From Caryophanales bacterium UBA2298 (lineage in GTDB: Bacteria; Bacillota_I; Bacilli_A; Izemoplasmatales; Hujiaoplasmataceae), in the NCBI GenBank assembly GCA_002345425.1, contig DDWA01000011.1, positions 17,832 through 81,831 on the forward strand: 64,000 bases of DNA, read 5' to 3'. Position 1 is the first letter of the stretch. The number at the start of each line of letters is the position of its first letter. The translations under genes and the position numbers were made by a program. Below are positions 9,219-17,765 of the stretch, one piece after another. Below the pieces are notes generated by a model, which had not been told where the DNA came from, did no database searches, and saw only the letters and a program-made list of their open reading frames with translations.

Positions 9219-10154
9219 ATGATTTATATCACAGGCGCTACTGGCCATATCGGCAATAACTTAGTTAAAGAATTATCAAGAGGAAAACTTGATTTTATCA
9301 TCTTGGCAAGAAAAACCAACGTCTCAATTGAAGATTTCACTGATAAAATAATCATCGGTGATATTTTTTTAGGCGATTTTTTAAGTCAACATCTTAAATC
9401 TGGGGATACCCTGATTCATTTAGCAGCTTATATAAATTTAAAAAATGATAAATCAACCCTTACTGACAAAATCAATTTTCAAGGCGTAAAAACAATCGCT
9501 GATTTCTGCGCACTAAACAACATCTTTTTAATCTACACTTCTTCAGTCGATTGCATTACCAGTAATGATTACCTAATCAAAGAACCTGACATTATTAGTA
9601 CAGATCATCTAGACGGTTATTATCAATTATCAAAAGCCTTAGCCACAAATTACCTTCTTAATTTGCAAAAAGAAAATAAGATTAAAGCTTTAATTCTTTA
9701 TCCAACAGCGGTTTTAGGAATCAACGATTTTAAGCCATCCGCTATTGGTAAAGAAATTAAAAGGACTTTTAAAAGACCAATCTGCGTTTATTTCCATGGC
9801 GGTTATAACTTTGTCGATGTTAAAGACGTCACTAAAGCTATCATCAATGGCTATCAAAATAACATCACCTCTTCTTTTATTATCAGCGGTGAATATATCA
9901 GCTTATATAAAATGTATAAAATGATTTATAAACAAATCGATAAAAAAGTATTGATGATTAAAATACCTGTATATCTAATCAAATTTGCCAGCCTAATTTT
10001 ACCGAAATATAAAGTGATGATTAAAGCACTTTTAACTGAGCATAATTTCACAAATCAAAAAATGATTGATCAGTTAAAAGTCAAACCCACACCGATAAAC
10101 TTAACTTTAGAAAATACCATTACTTGGTTCAAGGAGAACAAAGAAAATGCATGA
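9219..10154 (+). CDS. NAD(P)-dependent epimerase/dehydratase (extended SDR)
   Basis: 311 residues. GATGHIG at residues 5-11 is the GxxGxxG dinucleotide site, LIHLAA the strand-4 motif, YTSSVD the catalytic Ser region and YQLSK the YxxxK active-site pair. It belongs with the atypical SDRs that reduce or epimerise sugar nucleotides, flavonoid-like or steroid-like substrates; the actual substrate is unknown. AGAGG lies eight bases before ATG. Its last eight bases overlap the following C_GCAxxG_C_C gene, so the two are translated together and may act in one redox process. Confidence 0.88.
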   Translation: MIYITGATGHIGNNLVKELSRGKLDFIILARKTNVSIEDFTDKIIIGDIFLGDFLSQHLKSGDTLIHLAAYINLKNDKSTLTDKINFQGVKTIADFCALNNIFLIYTSSVDCITSNDYLIKEPDIISTDHLDGYYQLSKALATNYLLNLQKENKIKALILYPTAVLGINDFKPSAIGKEIKRTFKRPICVYFHGGYNFVDVKDVTKAIINGYQNNITSSFIISGEYISLYKMYKMIYKQIDKKVLMIKIPVYLIKFASLILPKYKVMIKALLTEHNFTNQKMIDQLKVKPTPINLTLENTITWFKENKENA

Positions 10155-10539
10155 TTCCGTAAAAAAATATTACCTCGAAAAAAACTATAATTGCGCTGAA
10201 ACAATTTTACGAATGAGCAATGAAGAATTTCATCTTGATTTAGATGAATCTGTTTTAAAAATAATGGCAGGATTTGGTGGCGGAATGTACCAAGAAAGCA
10301 CCTGTGGCGTCGTTACTGGCGGAATAGCTGCTTTATCATTGATTTTCCTTGACAAAAGCGATTTAGAAACTGTAGTTTTAAATTATCAAAATCAAGTAAA
10401 ACAAATATTTACTTCAACTGAATGCATAAGCATTAAACCGCTGCATCGTGAAGATTTAAATCGCTGCTCAAACGTCATTGACAAAGCTTATCAAATATTA
10501 AGAAAAACTATTATAGAAGCAAAAGAAAAGACTGATTAA
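10147..10539 (+). CDS. C_GCAxxG_C_C family redox-type protein
   Basis: 130 residues with the four-cysteine pattern of this family: YNCAET near residue 13, GFGGGM then STCGVVTGGIAAL near 40-60, a Cys in STECIS, and a final Cys in NRCSN. Members are small proteins assumed to bind a metal cluster or form disulfides; no reaction has been settled. The first motif lacks the Gly of the classical GCAxxG but otherwise matches. AAGGAG is ten bases before ATG, and the gene overlaps the preceding dehydrogenase by eight bases. Confidence 0.85.
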   Translation: MHDSVKKYYLEKNYNCAETILRMSNEEFHLDLDESVLKIMAGFGGGMYQESTCGVVTGGIAALSLIFLDKSDLETVVLNYQNQVKQIFTSTECISIKPLHREDLNRCSNVIDKAYQILRKTIIEAKEKTD

Positions 10540-10552
10540 ATTCAGTCTTTTC
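10525..10552. terminator. Bidirectional hairpin between the C_GCAxxG gene and tRNA-Leu
   Basis: GAAAAGACTGA (10525-10535) pairs perfectly with TCAGTCTTTTC (10542-10552). It contains the stop codon of the plus-strand gene and gives a T-rich tract for the tRNA transcript arriving on the minus strand. Confidence 0.8.
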
Positions 10553-10579
10553 TAACTTTATAAAAGTAATTTATTATAA

Positions 10580-10666
10580 TGGTACCGGTAGTCGGACTCG
10601 AACCGACACGCTTTTAAGGGCAATGGATTTTGAGTCCATCGTGTCTACCAATTTCACCATACCGGC
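10580..10666 (-). tRNA. tRNA-Leu (anticodon CAA)
   Basis: 87 bases read on the minus strand. The acceptor GCCGGTA pairs with TACCGGT (first pair G-U), discriminator A and an encoded CCA follow. The anticodon loop is CTCAAAA with anticodon CAA, decoding UUG. A long variable arm and the GGTTCGAGTCC T-arm confirm a class II leucine tRNA. It is a single-gene unit on the opposite strand to its left neighbour. Confidence 0.95.
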
Positions 10667-10718
10667 GTAGCAATATTTATTATACATTTATTTTGCAAAA
10701 AAGAAAAGAAAAAATTTT

Positions 10719-12098
10719 TCAGTTTTTTCTCTCATATATCAGTTTATTATTTTTATAGACCTTCAAAACTATTATATCCTTAATCGCTTGGTATTTTACT
10801 CTAAAAATATCTTGATTGATTTCAATATAGTCCTGATGGGCTTGGCTATAAACATATGGCAAGTTATTCTTTGTATAAGCTTTAATCGCTTCTTCAATAG
10901 AAAAACTTTCACTTGGTAAAAACGGTTCGTATTCCGGAAAATCAATTGACTTTCTGGCAATAGCTGTGTAGATATTATGCATTGGATTTACGGTTTCAAC
11001 CGGACTGTCAGTTGAGAAACCCAATTTTAATTTATCATACATTGTTTTGAACAAATATGATTCTTCACTTCTTTTTCCTAGTCGCTCTTTGACGACCTTA
11101 ATATCAGTGTTGATAAAGATCGGTTGAACAATTGCGCCAATGCCTGACTTTGCCATTAAATCTATTTGCTTTTTATTTGTTACTTGTGCGTGGATAATCG
11201 CGTTATGTTCAGCTTTTCTTGGAAATTTATCCTGAGCTTTCTTGATAACTTTAATTGCTTGATCAACTGCTCTATCGCCAATTGCATGGATTACTGTGTC
11301 CATATCATTTTGACTAGCTAGTTCAACTAATTCACTTAGTTCATTATCTGTATAAGTTAAGATTCCGATGTTCAATGTGTCATCTTCATACGGTTTATTT
11401 AAAGCTGCGGTTCTTCCGCCAAGACTACCGTCACCCAATATTTTCAATGGACCCATTTTAAAATTTTTATAAACTCTTCTTACGTAACCTTTTTTGATAA
11501 AATCCCTTAATTCTTCCATCGGCAAATTAACTTGTTCGGTAATTTCCACATCCAACAATCCAGCTACATCAACTTCATTGATGGCTTCTATCACCATTTC
11601 ATACGGAACACCAAAACTCGAAAAATCATCGCTCGCGACTTTTGTAATACCATTTTCGATTAAGATTTTATTGGCTTTAATTAAATATCTTTTCAAATCT
11701 TCTTTATTAGGTTTTGGCATTGCTTGATAGATCAAACCAAGACTCTTCTCTTGAAACAAACCAGTATCTATATCAAAACTACCACCACTCACTTGTTTGG
11801 TGAAATCATCGATTCCTAATAAGTCTAACATTCTTTGATTAACCACAGCGACATGTCCACAAATTCGAAATAAAACCAATGGCTTTTCGATATTAGAAAA
11901 GTCATTTTTATTTGGCATTCTTTTATCAATTAAATTCTCTTGATTAAAACCTCTTGCAATAATTATATCTCGGTCGCTGTCAAGCAATAAGGCTTTTATT
12001 TCTTCAATTGATTTAACTTTACCCAAATTGATTATTTCATCATAATACCCAACCCCAAGCATATGAAGATGGGAATCAATAAAAGCAGGAATTTTCAT
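10719..12098 (-). CDS. Amidohydrolase family 3 protein (YtcJ-like)
   Basis: 459 residues of the metal-dependent hydrolase superfamily. The first metal motif is FIDSHLHMLGVG (HxH near residue 10), IHAIGDRAVDQAI gives the later histidine, and FSTDSPVETVNPM the catalytic Asp. YtcJ-type enzymes hydrolyse N-formyl or N-acyl compounds in characterised cases, but substrates vary. The protein is a little shorter than YtcJ (about 530), mostly at the N-terminal beta-sandwich. The ATG at 12098 is preferred to the GTG three bases earlier, being seven bases after GAGGTG. Confidence 0.88.
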   Translation of the reverse strand: MKIPAFIDSHLHMLGVGYYDEIINLGKVKSIEEIKALLLDSDRDIIIARGFNQENLIDKRMPNKNDFSNIEKPLVLFRICGHVAVVNQRMLDLLGIDDFTKQVSGGSFDIDTGLFQEKSLGLIYQAMPKPNKEDLKRYLIKANKILIENGITKVASDDFSSFGVPYEMVIEAINEVDVAGLLDVEITEQVNLPMEELRDFIKKGYVRRVYKNFKMGPLKILGDGSLGGRTAALNKPYEDDTLNIGILTYTDNELSELVELASQNDMDTVIHAIGDRAVDQAIKVIKKAQDKFPRKAEHNAIIHAQVTNKKQIDLMAKSGIGAIVQPIFINTDIKVVKERLGKRSEESYLFKTMYDKLKLGFSTDSPVETVNPMHNIYTAIARKSIDFPEYEPFLPSESFSIEEAIKAYTKNNLPYVYSQAHQDYIEINQDIFRVKYQAIKDIIVLKVYKNNKLIYERKN

Positions 12099-12139
12099 CA
12101 CTTATCACCTCAAAAATAATTATATCATTAAAAAAAGAA

Positions 12140-12162
12140 AAACCTACAAAATTTGTAGGTTT
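12140..12162 (-). terminator. Terminator of the argS-ABC exporter operon
   Basis: AAACCTAC (12140-12147) pairs with GTAGGTTT (12155-12162); on the minus strand a T-rich run follows. It overlaps the stop codon of the second ABC gene. Confidence 0.8.
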
Positions 12163-14011
12163 ATCTAATTGAAAGTTCCAACATCTCTTCAGAATATTGG
12201 TTAGTATAAAGTTTGTAATAAGCGCCTTCTTTTTTAATCAATTCTCTGTGTGTACCAGATTCAATAATTTCTCCACCTTCAAGGACTAAGATTACATCGC
12301 TGTGAACTATCGTCGATAATCGGTGAGCGACGATAAAGGAAGTTCTTCCTTTTAACAACTTGTTAATCGCATTTTGAATAAGCTGTTCGGTCTCGGTATC
12401 GACACTGGAAGTCGCTTCATCTAAAATTAATATTTTTGGGTCAGCTAAAATCGCTCTAGCAAAAGAAACCAATTGTTTTTGACCAACTGAAAGTCTTGAT
12501 CCACCCTCTCCGCACTCTGTATTATAGCCTTCTTCAAATTTAACGATAAAACTATGAGCTTCTACTGCTTTAGCCGCAGCGATAACTTCTTCATCTGTAG
12601 CGGTCAATTTACCGTACCTAATATTTTCCATAACGCTACCGCTAAATAAATGCGGTGTTTGTAATACGTAACCTAAGTTTGAATGCAACCATCCAAGCGA
12701 TCTTTCGCGGTAATCGACGCCATCGATTAAAATCTCACCCTTTGTCGGTTCATAAAACCGAGAAATTAGATTGATAATTGTGGTTTTTCCCGCTCCAGTA
12801 TGTCCTACTAAAGCTATTGATTGACCGGCTTTAACCTTTAAATTAAAATCAGTTAAAACTTGTTCGCCAACGTTATACTTAAAATCAACATTCTTGAATT
12901 CGACTTCACCAATCAATGGTTCAAAGTTTTCTAAATTATAATCAAAAATCGTACCATACTTTTTAATAACATCTTCTCGATCGACGATATCAGCTTGAGT
13001 TTCAATTAAAGAAACAATTCTTTCCGCTGAAGCTTGTGCTTGTTGGAAACGAGCGTAAAAGTTCGCAATATTATTAACCGGATCAAAAAACTGCCAGACA
13101 TAGTTAGTAAACAAATAAAGCGTCCCCACACTAATAGCCATATTTAAAACCATATTTCCACCAACATTATAAACAAGCGCCATACCGATAAAGATGATAA
13201 ACAACATTATCGGGAAATAAATCCCTTGTAACATATGAGCTCTAATTGATTGACGTTTCATATCAAATGTCAAGTGATCAAATTCATGAAAATTCTGTTC
13301 TTCTAAAACTAAAGTCTTTGAAGTAATAGCGCCAGTAATGTCTTCATTATAAGCGCCGGTAATCTTTGAGTTTACTTTTCTGATCGAACGGTAAGCTTTT
13401 AAGATATACTTTCTAAAGAACACGGAAACAGCGGTCAATACCGGTACTACAGCTAAAATAACCAAAGCCAACTCCCAGTTGATGATAAACATGAAGATGG
13501 TCAAGAAAACCATTAAAAAGATTCCCCATGCCAGATCAATCAAGCCCCAAGATAAAATTTCACTCAAGTTTCTTGAATCCGAGGTCATTCTCGCCATTAT
13601 CCAACCAACTCTCGTTCTATCATAGTAAGAGAAAGGCAGTTCTTGTAAATGATTAAAAGCTTTTTCCCTAATACTGAAAGCAAGTTCAGTTTGCACTTTA
13701 CCCGCAAAGATAATAAACAAATAAACCATTGTCGCTTGTACGAACATAAAGATCACAAAATAAGTTATCAAAAGTGGCAATTTCGTAAAATCCACCACAC
13801 CGCTTTGGCGATTCGGTTGAATGATATCATCAATCGCAAAAGCAGAAATATAAGGATATAAAATATCTGTCAAAGCTAAAACGATAATCGCAAACATACC
13901 TAAAATTATATACTTCTTCAGCGGTTTCATAAAAGCAAATATTTTCTTCCATACTAACCAATCAAATTTCTGGGATGTGAACTCTTCTTCATCGTGCAAA
14001 TAATCACTCAT
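12161..14011 (-). CDS. Heterodimeric ABC exporter, subunit 2 (YheH/BmrD-like)
   Basis: About 616 residues: six membrane helices (ABC_membrane) then a nucleotide-binding domain with Walker A GHTGAGKTT, signature LSVGQKQLVSFARA, and Walker B ILILDEATSS with the catalytic Glu intact. The second Gly of LSGGQ is Val, as in the BmrD side of heterodimeric exporters. It probably pumps drugs or lipids outward together with the gene upstream. The ATG at 14011 overlaps that gene by eight bases and follows GAGG; an alternative ATG at 14023 adds four residues but abuts its ribosome site. Confidence 0.93.
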   Translation of the reverse strand: MSDYLHDEEEFTSQKFDWLVWKKIFAFMKPLKKYIILGMFAIIVLALTDILYPYISAFAIDDIIQPNRQSGVVDFTKLPLLITYFVIFMFVQATMVYLFIIFAGKVQTELAFSIREKAFNHLQELPFSYYDRTRVGWIMARMTSDSRNLSEILSWGLIDLAWGIFLMVFLTIFMFIINWELALVILAVVPVLTAVSVFFRKYILKAYRSIRKVNSKITGAYNEDITGAITSKTLVLEEQNFHEFDHLTFDMKRQSIRAHMLQGIYFPIMLFIIFIGMALVYNVGGNMVLNMAISVGTLYLFTNYVWQFFDPVNNIANFYARFQQAQASAERIVSLIETQADIVDREDVIKKYGTIFDYNLENFEPLIGEVEFKNVDFKYNVGEQVLTDFNLKVKAGQSIALVGHTGAGKTTIINLISRFYEPTKGEILIDGVDYRERSLGWLHSNLGYVLQTPHLFSGSVMENIRYGKLTATDEEVIAAAKAVEAHSFIVKFEEGYNTECGEGGSRLSVGQKQLVSFARAILADPKILILDEATSSVDTETEQLIQNAINKLLKGRTSFIVAHRLSTIVHSDVILVLEGGEIIESGTHRELIKKEGAYYKLYTNQYSEEMLELSIR

Positions 14012-15857
14012 TGTCCTCACCATCCTCTTCTAATTGGAAATTGATCTGAGATTGGATCTCCCAGATATTTTTATATAAACCATTACGTTTAATTAATTCT
14101 TCATGCTTACCACTTTCTTTAATTCTTCCATCCTCAATTACTAAAATCTTATCAGCTTCAGAAGCTGTAGTGATTCTATGAGTAATGATAAAGACAGTGG
14201 AACTCTTCCATTCTTGATTTAAAGCTCTTCTGATTTGAATATCAGTATCAGTATCAACCGCCGATAAACTATCATCGAAAACTAAAATCGGTTTTGGTCT
14301 TAAAAGCATTCTCGCGATAGCTACTCTTTGTTTCTGACCACCAGATAAAGTAACTCCACGTTCACCAACTAAAGTATCATAACCTTTTTCAAAATTCATG
14401 ATATCATTATGAACTTGAGCAATCTTCGCAACATTGGAAACTCTCACATTATCAGAACTAGCATCAGAGATCTTAATATTGTCTTCAACTGATTTCGAGA
14501 ATAAGAATGGCTCTTGTAAAATCACACCTACATTCTTTCTTAAATGATGTTTTTCAATATCTTTAATCTCAATACCATCAATTAAAATCTGACCTTTTTG
14601 GTAATCTAACAACCTAATCAACAAATTCATTAAAGTACTCTTACCAGAACCGGTTTTACCGATAATTGCAATTGTTTCGCCTTGTTTAACTTCAAAGCTG
14701 ACGTCAATAATTTGATCTTCTTTTGAATCGGAGAACTTAAATGAAACATTCTTAAATTCCACATTACCCTTAATTTCCGATTGCAATTTATTCTCTTCAT
14801 CAACATACTCACCAGGATTAGCGATGATATGATCAAGTCTTGAGATTGAAACAATCGTCTTCGAGAAATCACCAACTAATCTTCCAAGTTGTCGCATCGG
14901 CCAAATAATATTTCCGGCATAAGCAAGAAACGCTGTATAAACTCCAATCGTGATAACCCCTCTTGAAGCATAGATTATCCCAATCAAAGCAATAATAAAA
15001 AATTGTGCGAAAGATATAAAATCAGTCGAACTCCAGAAAATCGCCATCTTCTTAACTAAATTAAAATCAGAATCAGTAAAATTACGATTTAAATTCTTAA
15101 ATTTTTTAACCTCATACGCTTCGTTCGCAAAAGCTTTTACTACTCTTGCACCACTAACATTTTCTTGAACATGAGTCGTCATAATTGCTTCATTCTTTTC
15201 AATCTTGTTAAACATCTTTTCAACCTTATTGAAATAGAATGCCGCACTTGTTAAGAGCACCGGTGCAATCACCAATGAAACCCACATAATAGTCATGTTA
15301 AGTTTTGACATATGATAAATAGAAAGACCAACTAAAAGAATCAATCTCGCTACTTCAATACTTTGTTCGGAGATAAAACGCTTATACATCTCTACATCAG
15401 TCGTACAACGTTGAATGATATCCCCAGTTTCAGAATGTGAATGAAAATAATAATCCGCATCCCTTAATTTCTTATATAAATTATTTCTTAAATCATATGC
15501 GGTTCTTTCCGCAAAAACCCCTGATATAGCTCTTTGAGCAAAGATAAGCAAAGCTCTGATCAATGCTAATACAATAATTAAAGCTGAAGCTAATAATAAT
15601 TGTTTTGGGAAAGTGTCAGCCAACAATAGATTCGCAAAGAAACTTGGTAACTTCGAACCTTCATCACTGAATCCTAAAATTACATCAATTATATGTTGCC
15701 CAAAAAGCGGGGTCAATGTTCTTAAATATGATACTATAAACAAAGATACCAAAGCCGGAACTAATAACCATGAGTTAGGACCCATCCATTTAAACATCAA
15801 TCCAAGATGTTTTAATATATTCCGCTTCGGTTTATTTATTTCTTTTATGTCTTCCAA
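14004..15857 (-). CDS. Heterodimeric ABC exporter, subunit 1 (YheI/BmrC-like)
   Basis: 617 residues: six-helix transmembrane domain and ATPase domain. Walker A is GKTGSGKST, signature LSGGQKQRVAIARM is canonical, but Walker B reads ILVFDDSLSAVD, with Asp where the catalytic Glu should be. That makes one of the two composite ATP sites degenerate, exactly the asymmetry of BmrC/D, LmrC/D and TM287/288. Start is TTG at 15857, six bases after AGGGGGAAG. It lies 27 bases downstream of argS and ends in TGA, which also shows that TGA is a stop here. Confidence 0.93.
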   Translation of the reverse strand: MEDIKEINKPKRNILKHLGLMFKWMGPNSWLLVPALVSLFIVSYLRTLTPLFGQHIIDVILGFSDEGSKLPSFFANLLLADTFPKQLLLASALIIVLALIRALLIFAQRAISGVFAERTAYDLRNNLYKKLRDADYYFHSHSETGDIIQRCTTDVEMYKRFISEQSIEVARLILLVGLSIYHMSKLNMTIMWVSLVIAPVLLTSAAFYFNKVEKMFNKIEKNEAIMTTHVQENVSGARVVKAFANEAYEVKKFKNLNRNFTDSDFNLVKKMAIFWSSTDFISFAQFFIIALIGIIYASRGVITIGVYTAFLAYAGNIIWPMRQLGRLVGDFSKTIVSISRLDHIIANPGEYVDEENKLQSEIKGNVEFKNVSFKFSDSKEDQIIDVSFEVKQGETIAIIGKTGSGKSTLMNLLIRLLDYQKGQILIDGIEIKDIEKHHLRKNVGVILQEPFLFSKSVEDNIKISDASSDNVRVSNVAKIAQVHNDIMNFEKGYDTLVGERGVTLSGGQKQRVAIARMLLRPKPILVFDDSLSAVDTDTDIQIRRALNQEWKSSTVFIITHRITTASEADKILVIEDGRIKESGKHEELIKRNGLYKNIWEIQSQINFQLEEDGEDNE

Positions 15858-15884
15858 AATGTTCTTCCCCCTAACATAAGCAAG

Positions 15885-17594
15885 TTACATTTTTCTAATC
15901 ACTTGCATTCCCAGTAAATTCATGCCTTCGTCAAGTATGTTTCTGATGATTGAAATCAAACAAAGTTTGGTATTTCTTTCCAAAACATCATCAACCACAA
16001 TCTTTTCTTTAGCATAAAAACTATTAAAATAACTAGCTAAACTCAGTAAATATTTCGCCAATACTGAAGGCGAATATTCACTCTTAGCTTTTATTAAAAT
16101 TTCTTGATATTGAGCAATCGTCTTGATAAGTTCAAAACTATGATCACTCGTAAATAAATGATAATCAATATTTTCACAGTTAAAACTGTTTTCTTCTAGT
16201 ACCGAAGATATCCTTACAGATGTGTACTGTAAATATGGACCTGTTTGTCCTACAAAATTAACCATGTCTTCTAAGTTAAATTCCACATCGTTAGTTCGGT
16301 AATTCTTCAAATCATTAAAGATAATCGCTGAGACCCCTATCTTTTGCGCAATTACAGCTTTATTTGCTAAATCAGGATTTTTTTCATTGATATATTCTAA
16401 AGAAAGATTTGTCGCTTCCATTAAAACATCTTCTAATTTGACAATCTTACCCTTTCTCGTCGACATCTTCTTACCGTCTTGTAAAACCAATCCAAAGTTA
16501 ATATGATGGATATTTTCATAAAAATCATAACCCATCTTTTTAACAACTGATTTAAGTTGTTCAAAATGCAGTTTTTGTTCGTTACCCACCACATATAAAA
16601 CCTCATCAAAGTCATAAGTCTTTTTACGGTAGAAAAGCGCAGCTAAATCTCTGGTAATGTAAAGCGTAGATCCATCGGTTTTTTGAATCAATGCCGGTGG
16701 CATATCTTCACCTAAATCAACAATCATCGCTCCTTCATCTTTTACTAATAAAGACTTTTCCGTTAGTTCTTCAACTACAGCCTGCATCTTATCGTTATAG
16801 AAAGCTTCACCATCATATGAATCAAATCTTACATTCAACATTTCATAAACCTTCATGTATTCAGATAAAGAAACTTCTCTAAAATGTGACCATAATTTTT
16901 GATATTCCGGATTGCCTTGTTCCAGTTCTTTAAAAATCTCTCTAGCCTTGTCTTCAATCTCCGGTTTCTCTTTAGCAATCTCATGAAACTCAACATAGAG
17001 TTTTACCAATTCTTCAATTGGGTTTTTATCAACTTTTGCTTTATCGCCAAAGTTGAGATAGCTATAGATAATTTTCCCAAACTGTGTACCAAAGTCACCT
17101 AGATGATTAATTCTTACAACATTGTATCCTAATTTTTCTAAGATATTGCCGATAGCGTGACCGATAATCGTTGAACGTAAATGTCCTACCGAAAATGGTT
17201 TTGCTATATTCGGAGATGAGTAGTCGATAACGATAGTTTTATTTTCGCCAATATCTAATTGACCGAAACTAGCTGATTGATTTTCTTTGATAACCGCTTT
17301 AGAAAAACCTAAACGATCCAAAGTGATATTGATAAATCCACCGACTCTAGTAACTGCTTTAATAAGATTAAATGCAGATGAATATTCCAAAGCGTTGATA
17401 ACATCTTCAACCACTTCATTAAGCTGTTTCCTAACAGTTTTTACAATCGAAAAAACCGGTATTGAGATATCACCTAAACCACTTGTCTTTGGTTCTTCGA
17501 CAACCACATTAATCGGTTGATTATACTTAGCAGAAAGACTCTTTTCTAAGTCCTCTCTAATTTGTAATTTTAATTTATCAATCATAAATATCAT
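15885..17594 (-). CDS. argS: Arginine-tRNA ligase
   Basis: 569 residues, the normal length. The N-terminal Add-1 domain is present; the catalytic core has SSPNIAKPFSVGHLRST carrying the HIGH-type motif (VGHL), and MSTRKG in place of KMSKS. The C-terminal anticodon domain ends LLGMQVIRKM, close to the usual C-terminal helix. It charges tRNA-Arg. No T-box is visible upstream, unlike alaS and trpS. Two ATGs (17594 and 17585) have no convincing Shine-Dalgarno within ten bases; a GGAG at about 50 bases upstream is too far. It is the first gene of an operon with the ABC exporter. Confidence 0.96.
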   Translation of the reverse strand: MIFMIDKLKLQIREDLEKSLSAKYNQPINVVVEEPKTSGLGDISIPVFSIVKTVRKQLNEVVEDVINALEYSSAFNLIKAVTRVGGFINITLDRLGFSKAVIKENQSASFGQLDIGENKTIVIDYSSPNIAKPFSVGHLRSTIIGHAIGNILEKLGYNVVRINHLGDFGTQFGKIIYSYLNFGDKAKVDKNPIEELVKLYVEFHEIAKEKPEIEDKAREIFKELEQGNPEYQKLWSHFREVSLSEYMKVYEMLNVRFDSYDGEAFYNDKMQAVVEELTEKSLLVKDEGAMIVDLGEDMPPALIQKTDGSTLYITRDLAALFYRKKTYDFDEVLYVVGNEQKLHFEQLKSVVKKMGYDFYENIHHINFGLVLQDGKKMSTRKGKIVKLEDVLMEATNLSLEYINEKNPDLANKAVIAQKIGVSAIIFNDLKNYRTNDVEFNLEDMVNFVGQTGPYLQYTSVRISSVLEENSFNCENIDYHLFTSDHSFELIKTIAQYQEILIKAKSEYSPSVLAKYLLSLASYFNSFYAKEKIVVDDVLERNTKLCLISIIRNILDEGMNLLGMQVIRKM

Positions 17595-17765
17595 ATAAGA
17601 TTTAAAGTGTATTAAGTTAGTACTTAGTTCTTTAAATCTTTACTCCTTTTCTCTAATTTAATATACTAATAATATACTGTGAATTTGTTTCATATAAAAG
17701 TACTTGACTTTTAATAGTTAGTCATCTCCATATCTATTCAATATTTTAGCACATTAAATGAATTA

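Noticed and set aside
14630..14875. Small frame inside the first ABC gene
   Set aside because: Shadow of the conserved ATPase domain in another frame.
17595..17765. T-box or other riboswitch before argS
   Set aside because: No GGTGG T-box sequence, terminator or specifier stem could be found in this 171-base AT-rich gap.
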